Positions 57,041 to 64,000 of a stretch of 64,000 nt of DNA are shown piece after piece. The stretch comes from Tetraselmis striata (taxonomy: Eukaryota; Chlorophyta; Chlorodendrophyceae; Chlorodendrales; Chlorodendraceae), in contig VCJN01002741.1 in the NCBI GenBank assembly GCA_006384855.1, positions 1 to 64,000 of the forward strand, read 5' to 3'. Positions within the stretch are counted from its first letter, which is position 1. Each line of letters begins with the position of its first letter. A program made the position numbers and the translations under genes. The notes below the pieces were generated by a model. That model had not been told where the DNA came from. It searched no databases and saw nothing but the letters and a program-made list of their open reading frames with translations.

Positions 57041-58143
57041 GCCAAAACAAGACCGCATGACACACGTCAGTCAACGCAGTCACGCATGATCGGCTTGCTC
57101 GCGAGTAGGCACGCGCATCACAGAACCTGTACAATTTTGAGTCGGGTAGTCTAGCGAGTCGGCGTAGCGAAACAAACAGTCGCTAGCAGCGTATGGTTGA
57201 TAAATGAAATACGAGGAATGGCGTGCAGGTGCGCTGATACCCTGTCCGCTTGCCGCCCCCCACCCCCCCCCCCCCCCCCCCCCTCCGCCCCTGTAGGTAC
57301 CCCCCCTCTCCGCACCGAGCTGGCGGCGGTTCTGCCTAAGGTACGTGGAGCTGTGACACACGACGGTCTGTGGCCTGTTGCCTATCTGCGACTCGACAAA
57401 GTAATGTGGCGGGCGAGAGCATAATACATAGGTGTTTCGCAGTCCCGGCACGTCGTGTCTATCGAGGCAGGGCTCTCGGCGCCTGAAATCGGCTATGATA
57501 GCGGCGCCAGTGTCCCGACTTCCAACTAGCGGCCAGCCTGCAGCGCTATGCTCCATCCAACGTCCTCATCCGCGATTAGTTTTCTGTGCCTGCGACACCA
57601 TAACCTGGGAACTCTAGCCACCGGGGCTAGCTATGTGTACTTGTGCCGCTTCGCCATCATCCGGCGGCAGCATTGGCGCATGGAGACGCTGTCGCCTTAC
57701 CAACGGCAGTACTACTCTTACTGCCGCTGCCACTTGGCGTGAACAGTCGGCAGCGCAGGCATTCTACGGGACGGCGCTTATATCCCGGCCGGGCAGATGT
57801 TTTCCCGGCCTGGAGCGACCCAGCAGCGATGCACACTTGTGATCTCCCTGTTGACGGCCTATCGCTACATATACTCAACCTTTTAAAAGCAGAGAAGGGC
57901 GCTTAAGTGCGGCTGCGTGCGAAGGACTCGCGCAGCACCTGGCATCCCACGACAGAATATGACTGGTTATGGTAAATCATACACTAGTACACAAATAATA
58001 ATGCTACAGTATTGCATCTATTTCATGTACGATATGGTGTCTGCCACCCTGCGATGAGGTATCCCGAGAATACTGAGACTGACTGCTTTTTCCCTCTCTG
58101 CAGGACTTCTTATTGAATCTATTCAACTCAGCAGCCAGCGGCC
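57041..58143. other. Region upstream of the sulfotransferase gene
   Basis: A poly-C tract (about 57257-57282) is followed by a CTGTAG acceptor-like site and a short open block ending in a GTACGTG donor-like site (57297-57340), possibly an isolated exon or an exon of a 5' leader. The 194-bp repeat S (57570-57763) lies here. A CTCTCTGCAG at about 58094-58103 could be the acceptor of a 5' untranslated intron just ahead of the sulfotransferase start. No separate gene supported. Confidence 0.4.
57570..57763. repeat. Repeat S, copy 1
   Basis: 194 bp, same orientation and nearly identical (two adjacent differences seen) to 60969-61162 inside the viral remnant. It contains a hairpin CTAGCC-ACCGG-GGCTAG. 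Similarity ends abruptly at both sides. Confidence 0.9.
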
Positions 58144-59484
58144 ATGCCTGCTTCCAAATGGAAGGGGCGTATTCCATCGGTCTCGTTGCGTCTCCTATGC
58201 CTCTGCCTCGGCGTCTATGTGGTTATCGGCATGTCTCAAAGCGCGTCATCCGGGCATAGGGTCCATGTTCGATTCAGCAGTGCACGATCGGAAGTGCTTC
58301 ATAAACTGCATGAGGGCAGGAAGTATCGGCCGGGGAATCTGGAGGCTGCCCACGTGGAGGAGGCGGCGGAGGCCATGCTCAGAGTGCGCTCGCCGGACCA
58401 ATTGGAAGCCTCGCCTGTGGAGGAGGTGGTTGCGGCTGTGCTCGAGGTGGCGCGTCTGCCCGCCGCGGAGTTGCAGCTTGCGCTGGACCAAAGCAGCGAC
58501 AGCGCAGCCTTCAACCTTGGCACCCTCAGCCGCGGCGAGTGCCCGCGGGGTCGCGTGGCCTGGCTCCCCGAGCAGCCACTCGGCGGCCCAGCAGCGCAGT
58601 TCCGCGCCCGTGCGTCTCGGCCGTCCGGCCAGCCACCTGCAATCGTGTGGTATGACCACCTCTCCAAGGCAGGCGGCTCTGCATTCTGCAAGCTGGCCAA
58701 GCGGAACATGGCAAAGTCCGAGGTGCCAGCGTACTGGTGCATGCCGAGCTATCCGGGCATGGTAGATGCGCGGGTGGGGCAATGGTCCAACGACCAGCTT
58801 GTGGGCTACGTGCTCCGCACCAACCACACCCTGGTGGCCAATGAGTGGGAGCCCTTTCCGGCAGAGCGCTTTGACATGGACCCTCGCCTGCTCCAGATGG
58901 TGTTTGTGACCTCGCTGCGGGAGCCGCTGGACCGCCTGCTATCGGCGTATCGCCAGTGGCCGCATCGCCCGGCCCCCAACGACCGGAAAGAGCAGGAAGA
59001 GGATTTCTGGAAGTGGGTGACGCAGCGGCTGGACCTCGCGCGCACCGACAGCAAGGACCCTCGCGGCCTTGGGAAGGGCTGCAACACTGGCGACAACTTT
59101 GTTGCGCGTATCGGTCAGCCAAACTTTGCCACCTGGAAGTTCTCAGGCGGCAAGCTCCCGCCCTTTGGTGCTCCCTTTGACGCTACGCCCGTCGAGCAGT
59201 GGGTGGAGCCCTTTTCCACCGCGGTGTCTACGCTCTCTCGCTTCGACCTGGCTATCCCTCTGGATCTCCTCTCCACAGAGCCGCAAGTGGTAACCGACGT
59301 CCTTGGCTGGCACGACTTGAGCAACTCGCACGTGGTCAACCATGGACCTGTTTACAAGTCCCAGGCCCGCAGCTTCCTGACTGACGCGCATTATGAGGAG
59401 CTGTGGGACGCCAACCGCCTGGATCTCGTGCTCTACGCTTGGGTTCGCGCCGTCTACCTTGCTCGCCTCCACTGCAATGCCTAA
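58144..59484 (+). CDS. Golgi-type sulfotransferase, type II membrane protein, single exon
   Basis: 446 residues, stop TAA. Residues about 14-30 (SLRLLCLCLGVYVVIGM) form one N-terminal membrane segment preceded by Lys/Arg, as in Golgi enzymes. HLSKAGGSAFC (172-182) fits the 5'-phosphosulfate-binding loop, and SLREPLDRLLSAY (257-269) the 3'-phosphate-binding motif (R...S). These two motifs in this order define PAPS-dependent carbohydrate sulfotransferases, which move sulfate from PAPS to a sugar hydroxyl in the Golgi lumen. The C-terminal part (NFVARIGQPNFATWKFSGGK onwards) is typical of the variable acceptor-binding region. The start has a good context (GCCATGCC), with a possible 5' intron acceptor about 40 nt upstream. 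It is the only intron-free gene among the intron-rich genes here, which could mean retroposition or transfer. Acceptor unknown; sulfated wall polysaccharides are the likely context. Confidence 0.88.
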   Translation: MPASKWKGRIPSVSLRLLCLCLGVYVVIGMSQSASSGHRVHVRFSSARSEVLHKLHEGRKYRPGNLEAAHVEEAAEAMLRVRSPDQLEASPVEEVVAAVLEVARLPAAELQLALDQSSDSAAFNLGTLSRGECPRGRVAWLPEQPLGGPAAQFRARASRPSGQPPAIVWYDHLSKAGGSAFCKLAKRNMAKSEVPAYWCMPSYPGMVDARVGQWSNDQLVGYVLRTNHTLVANEWEPFPAERFDMDPRLLQMVFVTSLREPLDRLLSAYRQWPHRPAPNDRKEQEEDFWKWVTQRLDLARTDSKDPRGLGKGCNTGDNFVARIGQPNFATWKFSGGKLPPFGAPFDATPVEQWVEPFSTAVSTLSRFDLAIPLDLLSTEPQVVTDVLGWHDLSNSHVVNHGPVYKSQARSFLTDAHYEELWDANRLDLVLYAWVRAVYLARLHCNA

Positions 59485-60622
59485 TTGGGCAGGTTACTGC
59501 TTCGGGAGGTCTAGGAGCGCACCAGCAGAATGCTGGACACCCGATGCCACACAAATCCGTGCCAAAGTAAATGCGCATTGCAGCGTCATCAATCCGCGTC
59601 AGATGCGCTCATACAAGTAACATGGGGTGGCGGTGCCGAGGCTGAGCATGCGCGCTTCTATCAGCACCTGCTTAGCAGACCGCCGGTGGAGCCTGTCGCT
59701 TCAGGAAAAGATTCTCTGTGTAACAAATCATATTTAAACAAAGAGGTAGGAAGGAGGGCGGGGTATTATCTCATACTGCACTCTCTGCACTCTCCGGACC
59801 TAGGCCAGGGGCCACGCGCATCTGACAGTCGATTCGCAGCCATCAACATCGGTATTGCCACCGCACGCAGCCTGGTGATGGGCGCCCCTTGCAAGGGCTG
59901 TCAGCCGGGTTGATGCCCGGAGCCAGGAGACCACAGGTGGGACCGCCACTACGAGGCCACAGCTGGGCACTTTGTCGCCCGCACGGAAACTGTACCATGG
60001 TGGAAGATCCGATGACACTTCTTGTCAAGTCAAGGCTCGAAGACCCAAAGGTGTAAAATCCGTTGAGTGGTGTGATGACGACCGAGGCGGTGGAGGAGTG
60101 TGGAGATAATTCGCCGATTGGCTTTACAAGGCTGGCTGACGCTGTATGGGGATTGGACTTTATCGTTGCGCACCAGGCAGGTAGTAGCTGTAATTGCGCA
60201 TGGAACACAGATCCAAATATGTTATGTAATTGCGTTGTGGCTCACCTACACCGCCAGCAATACATGTGTAGTTCTGCTAGACACGCAATCTGTGAATGTT
60301 AACATACGCGTAAAGATTGAGGCAGCGCATGCAGTGGTGGCGATATCAGTGCCTGCATTCTCTTGCTTGTCGTTGATCAGGGTAGCATCTGCTGCAAATG
60401 CCCGTTGAACGCTGATGGCGTATCCTGCCTTTTGTCTGAGGGCTAGCCCCCGGCGTTTACATCGGGATTTGAGACCCTTGGGCCATCCTTTGCAATCTGT
60501 GGTGGCAGTTTACAGCTCGCAGCCTGACGGCGTCAGGTACTTGACGTCCATTTCGATTGCGCAGCTCCTGAACCAATCCATGATTTCGAAGTTCGTCAGG
60601 GGCTCTGTCTTCTGTGCATGAG
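59485..60622. other. 3' flank of the sulfotransferase, left flank of the viral remnant
   Basis: No gene supported. On the minus strand 60480-60610 reads PLTNFEIMDWFRSCAIEMDV, then a stop; this could be a piece of the host sequence into which the viral element inserted (the counterpart on the far side is the minus frame 62156-62554). Short ORFs elsewhere (60063-60302, 59800-60018) have no motif. Confidence 0.35.
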
Positions 60623-60870
60623 GACCGCGAGGCACATTAGTACTGCCTCCATTAGTACTATCACCGAGCAGAGGTCAGGCGCTAATAGCATGATCATACA
60701 TCAGTGCTGGCACATATCATGGCGCAATCAAAATCAAAGGACATGTATTCATGCAATGCGGAGAATGCATGTGTATGTTTGCAGATGCATTGTTCATCGG
60801 TGCAAATTGACGAGTAGTTGCGGCATGTACCGGGGGCTTGGGCGTTGCACCATTGTTCAGAGAGAGGTAT
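60623..60870. repeat. 248-bp direct repeat R, left copy, flanking the viral remnant
   Basis: As far as I can see identical base for base to 62062-62309, offset exactly 1439. It starts GACCGCGAGGCACATTAG and ends AGAGAGAGGTAT. It carries a CRESS-origin-like stem-loop near its left end. It may be terminal redundancy of an integrated circular genome, or a target-site duplication of host DNA. Confidence 0.92.
60629..60649 (+). promoter_or_regulatory. Candidate rolling-circle origin stem-loop, left
   Basis: A perfect 6-bp stem GAGGCA/TGCCTC encloses exactly nine bases, CATTAGTAC. CRESS-DNA virus origins present a nonanucleotide of consensus NANTATTAC in such a loop; this loop differs from it at one position (G for T at base 6). 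CATTAGTACT is repeated once more directly after the stem. Same structure at 62068-62088. Shape, loop length and proximity to a Rep gene all fit; the mismatch keeps it a candidate. Confidence 0.5.
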
Positions 60871-60968
60871 CCCTACGTCTCATATGAACTCTATTTTACC
60901 GATTCTACCGACACAGGATCCGTCAACTGGCAGGCCAACGTCGGCGGCGGAGCGACACCTATCTCCAA
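60871..60968 (+). pseudogene. Capsid-like fragment, plus strand (endogenous CRESS virus)
   Basis: 98 bp between repeat R and repeat S. One plus frame reads YELYFTDSTDTGSVNW followed by GGGATPISN and is cut off by repeat S. The last part is nearly the same, at DNA and protein level, as the start of the minus-strand capsid-like frame (GGCGGCGGAGCGACACC at about 60948 against its reverse complement near 61420). So two pieces related to the same gene lie in opposite orientation. Beta-strand-like, Ser/Thr/Gly-rich composition suits a capsid jelly roll but is not diagnostic. Confidence 0.4.
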
Positions 60969-61162
60969 CCGCGATTAGTTTTCTGTGCCTGCGACACCAT
61001 AACCTGGGAACTCTAGCCACCGGGGCTAGCTATGTGTACTTGTGCCGCTTCGCCATCATCCGGCGGCAGCATTGGCAGATGGAGACGCTGTCGCCTTACC
61101 AACGGCAGTACTACTCTTACTGCCGCTGCCACTTGGCGTGAACAGTCGGCAGCGCAGGCATT
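60969..61162. repeat. Repeat S, copy 2 (inside the viral remnant)
   Basis: Counterpart of 57570-57763 (offset 3399). It separates the two capsid-like fragments and replaces the C-terminal part of the minus-strand one. The hairpin CTAGCC-ACCGG-GGCTAG is present here too. Confidence 0.9.
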
Positions 61163-61470
61163 GCGAGAATGGAGTTCTGGCCCGGTGCGACGTCGTCAGC
61201 GAACTGAACGAGCTGTACTTGCACACGTGTGGGAGCCTGCGTAGGTGAGTAGAACGCGAACTTAGCGTTGACTGATTCTAGGAATGACTTGGCCCCTGGG
61301 AATGCTCCGGAGTTCGACACTGTCGAGCCGGAACTGTACTCGGAATGGTCGAGGTACGTAGGATAGTATTGCACTGCCTTGTTGAGGGTGGTGGCCACGC
61401 CGGGACTTTCGTGGTCGGAGATGGGTGTCGCTCCGCCGCCACCCTCTGAGTACCTCTGAGCCAAAAAGGC
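61163..61470 (-). pseudogene. Capsid-like fragment, minus strand (endogenous CRESS virus)
   Basis: About 102 codons open on the minus strand after a TAA at 61471-61473. There is no ATG at the start, so the N-terminus, including any basic DNA-binding arm, is missing. Composition and the pattern NAKFAFYSPTQAP followed by VQLVQFADDVAPG look like consecutive beta strands of a CRESS-virus jelly-roll capsid. It is divergent from the Rep gene, with only about 33 bp between them, and is truncated by repeat S. Ambisense Rep/capsid arrangement is common in CRESS-DNA viruses. Assignment is by pattern and context, not by a database match. Confidence 0.5.
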
Positions 61471-61503
61471 TTAAAAGATCTCCACAGAGAACTAAAGTAC
61501 AAC

Positions 61504-62079
61504 ATGGCCGAGAAGTATAAGACCAGGTTTTTCGTGGTCACCAACTGGAACCTCGATACCGACTACAATGCCTTGATCGAGAAGGGACAGATCCGTTATG
61601 TCATGCACGGACGCGAGACTTGTCCCGAGACAGGGAAACTACACGATCAGTGCGACGTGTATTTTCACAACCAGCGGCAGACCTCTTAGAGAGCTCTCAA
61701 CGATATCGGCAACATGTTCGGTCCTATTCATTGTTATGCAGAGGCAATGCGCGGTACCCTGCGCCAGAACGACGCTTACTGCAGTAAGGAGGATGCGTAC
61801 AACCACGTCGGACTCAAGCCCTCCCCTGGGGCGCGCAGAGACATTGAAGAAGTGAAGGACGAGATCCTCGCCGGAAACATCACTTCGGACGAGGTATGCT
61901 TGGCTAATCCCGAGTTCCACCACAAGTATGGTCGCACCCTCGATCGTATAGAGGCCATCGCTCTACGTAAGCGATTCCGTACATAGATGACAAAGGGCAT
62001 TTGGTACACCGGCCCCACCGCAAGTGGCAAGAGCCACAAGGTTTTCGATGGATTCGATCCCGACCGCGAGGCACATTAG
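61504..62079 (+). pseudogene. Endogenous CRESS-DNA virus Rep remnant
   Basis: One frame from ATG 61504 carries the HUH endonuclease motifs in order: motif I-like FFVVTNW (about 61528), motif II HDQ (61642-61650) and motif III YCSK (61777-61788). They are followed by a superfamily 3 helicase Walker A, GPTASGKS (62011-62034). The frame is broken by TAG at 61687-61689 and TAG at 61984-61986, then runs into repeat R and stops at a third TAG (62077-62079). Walker B, motif C and the arginine finger are absent, so roughly the last third of a normal Rep is lost. Rep of Cressdnaviricota nicks the origin and starts rolling-circle replication; this copy cannot encode an intact enzyme. The HUH plus helicase order is diagnostic of CRESS Rep; genus or family cannot be told. 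Confidence 0.88.
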
Positions 62080-62309
62080 TACTGCCTCCATTAGTACTAT
62101 CACCGAGCAGAGGTCAGGCGCTAATAGCATGATCATACATCAGTGCTGGCACATATCATGGCGCAATCAAAATCAAAGGACATGTATTCATGCAATGCGG
62201 AGAATGCATGTGTATGTTTGCAGATGCATTGTTCATCGGTGCAAATTGACGAGTAGTTGCGGCATGTACCGGGGGCTTGGGCGTTGCACCATTGTTCAGA
62301 GAGAGGTAT
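62062..62309. repeat. 248-bp direct repeat R, right copy
   Basis: Identical to 60623-60870. Its left edge coincides with the point where the Rep frame loses similarity to Rep proteins. A minus-strand open frame (62156-62554) enters it from the right. Confidence 0.92.
62068..62088 (+). promoter_or_regulatory. Candidate rolling-circle origin stem-loop, right
   Basis: Second copy of the GAGGCA/TGCCTC stem with loop CATTAGTAC, 1439 bp from the first. If the element was a circle, the two copies are the same origin present at both ends of a slightly more than unit-length insert. Confidence 0.5.
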
Positions 62310-62554
62310 TTCCGGTCAGCATCTGGCTTGCCATCAGGTGGTGTCTTCCACCAGCTAGTCAGCGTTTCGGCTTTCATCGGGCAGTTCGGATCAATCCATG
62401 CTGCCCCTTGCTGCAGAGTGCCATTCTTTTCCTTCTTCCTGCGCTGATGTAAGTACTCTTTGTTTCCAGCATCTCCGTGACTTGCAGTATGTTTGCTTTG
62501 TTGGCAGGGTCGTACTTGCTTCGGACCTGTCACAGCAGCATACAATTGCGTCAT
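62156..62554 (-). CDS. Hypothetical ORF overlapping repeat R
   Basis: 132 codons. The right part, outside the repeat, reads AAWIDPNCPMKAETLTSWWK, then TPPDGKPDADRKYLSLNNGA and looks protein-like. The left part lies in repeat R and ends CMNTCPLILIAP. No family recognised. If repeat R is host DNA, the frame may once have continued into the sequence now left of 60622. No ATG context or splice logic was worked out. Confidence 0.25.
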   Translation of the reverse strand: MTQLYAAVTGPKQVRPCQQSKHTASHGDAGNKEYLHQRRKKEKNGTLQQGAAWIDPNCPMKAETLTSWWKTPPDGKPDADRKYLSLNNGATPKPPVHAATTRQFAPMNNASANIHMHSPHCMNTCPLILIAP

Positions 62555-64000
62555 TCAACCATAAAACGCATAATGGCAGAGTATTTACTGCACTTTACAT
62601 ACATGTATGGATAGCATGCCACATCGTACTGTCATGTGTCACAGCTGTGTCATGCATTTATTGTCAGTGGCCTGAGATCGAACGTTAGAGGGGGGTAAGG
62701 TTATAACGTACGTTATAAAATTATAACCACACAACTCTTCATTGGTATGTAACATAACGTTTATTGCCCCGGACAATCTGCTGCGCGTCAAGCGCGCCCG
62801 AGCCTGTCGAAAAACCCGTGTCATCTGTGCGCCAAAAGTGTACGACGTTTAAGCTATTTGAATGCGTATACTTTTCTGTAATAACGCATCATTTCCCTCT
62901 TCAAAGGCCATGAGCACTCCACCTCTTCAAAGCTGCTGCGCAGCGGAAACACGTCCAGCCCAGGCCGTACGTTATAAGGCATGTTATAAAATCAACTCTG
63001 GGTGCGATTGTAACTACTACGTTGTGAGTTATGTATTTCGCAGCTTCTGGCAGCAACAAAATAAATGATATTGCATTGTCTTCATGGTATACGCCGACAT
63101 GCATGTCATGCGTATGATTCCGATATGCGTTGATATGATCTTTGATGTAGTCTGTGATATGATGTGATATGATATGTGAATGAGACCTGTACTCTGAGCT
63201 ATGACACGACATAGACCCTACATGACTGATACAATTGCCTATCCTTTTAATGATTATTTGCGGAAACTCCGTTATAGCTCTGCACAGTGTTCATGCTATG
63301 ACAACATCATAGCAAGACTGTGAACCATTACATATTCTAGACATTCTGCATTTATAGGACAAGGATGCATATATAGATAAGGCCCTAGTACCAGTGTCAG
63401 TCGCAGTCTCACACGGCATATCCTGCGCTATGGGACTGATTCAGGGTCCAGGATGGACTGAACACATCATCACGATATGTCACATGCTGTGAGAATTTAC
63501 TGTGCTCACAAGCTGATAGTAGTGTACCCATCCGACTAATATACGTGTCGTTCAGTCACAGTAATAATAAGAACATAATATACGTGATTGCATGCAGTTA
63601 TAATCGACGGCATGCTGACATGCTGCATACTGTGGGATATACATACAGTACCATGGAAATGCTACTAATAATAACTCCGAGCCGCAGTGCTCAGCAGTGT
63701 CCGATCGCCTGACCGTCTGCCTATATTAGTTTTATGATTGCAGACTCACCTTGACCATCACGTTGCTGCCCTTTCAGCGCCCAATAAGGGCATATGCCCT
63801 CATGTTGGCGTGGTCTTTGGTCTTGCTGACGCGCTTGCGCTAACTTCGCGTCGCTCTTTTGCCCTAATGTGCCACCCGTCGTTCCTGATGCCGGCCGGCC
63901 GGCCGACCTGGTGCACTGTCTAGGCTCGACGACCATATTATCGTCGCTCGCACCGCCTCGAACTTGAACTCGTCTACGTCAATACCGTCAGGAAGGTTCT
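62555..64000. other. AT-rich region, no gene seen
   Basis: Contains a palindromic GTTATAACGTACGTTATAA (62699-62717), partly repeated near 62968 (CGTACGTTATAAGGCATGTT), and GATATGAT words around 63120-63180. The last 300 bp returns to GC-rich sequence with short open frames running to the edge. No coding or RNA gene recognised. Confidence 0.4.

Noticed and set aside
61278..61544. Minus-strand 88-residue ORF crossing the Rep start
   Set aside because: It is an out-of-frame shadow spanning the Rep 5' end and the capsid-like fragment; the capsid-like frame is the other register.
61504..62079. Host recoding of TAG to explain the Rep stops
   Set aside because: Host genes here end in TAG as well as TAA and TGA, and the Rep is truncated anyway, so decay is the simpler explanation.

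Overview
The window looks like nuclear DNA of a unicellular, flagellated eukaryotic alga. Evidence: intron-rich genes with GT-AG introns, a ciliary adenylate kinase (AK7), a secreted Reeler-like wall/surface protein, a Golgi-type sulfotransferase, long poly-C/poly-G tracts, (CA)n microsatellites and many transposon remnants. DIRS/PAT-like tyrosine-recombinase fragments and a TTTTAGGG-type palindrome would fit the green lineage (prasinophyte or volvocine side). This assignment is an inference, not something the sequence proves.

Layout. 1-9.5 kb: a tandem segmental duplication carrying two copies of a Reeler-domain gene on the minus strand. The first copy is partial and frameshifted, the second intact. 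Between them is a zinc-finger/RGG transposon ORF (family K, copy A). 9.8-11.4 kb: a decayed DIRS-type tyrosine recombinase. 11.4-14.1 kb: dispersed repeats (families Q and P). 14.5-24.7 kb: a 16-exon AK7 gene on the plus strand, with a SINE and a tandem duplication in its introns. 25.7-27.2 kb: a DUF1769/UPF0590 gene on the minus strand. 28-34 kb: SINE, repeat Q, a decayed reverse transcriptase and microsatellites. 34.5-36.2 kb: proteasome subunit beta-3 (PSMB3), minus strand. 37.3-40.7 kb: a UBZ4/SAM-domain protein, probably DNA repair, minus strand. 41-44.2 kb: repeat P copies and a LINE-like RT remnant. 45.2-57.0 kb: two tandem copies of family K. The first is split by a ~7.55-kb DNA transposon with perfect 20-bp terminal inverted repeats, which encodes BED-like, Tudor-like and Cys-cluster proteins and carries a 370-bp satellite. 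58.1-59.5 kb: a single-exon sulfotransferase. 60.6-62.3 kb: an endogenous CRESS-DNA virus remnant (truncated Rep, capsid-like pieces) between two 248-bp direct repeats that each hold a replication-origin-like stem-loop. The last 1.7 kb has no recognisable gene.

The host genes are ordinary housekeeping or ciliary loci and do not form a pathway. The unusual content is the nested mobile DNA and the endogenous viral element. Exon boundaries were worked out by hand from reading frame, GT-AG sites and family resemblance; phases are given where they agree, and the places where they do not are stated.
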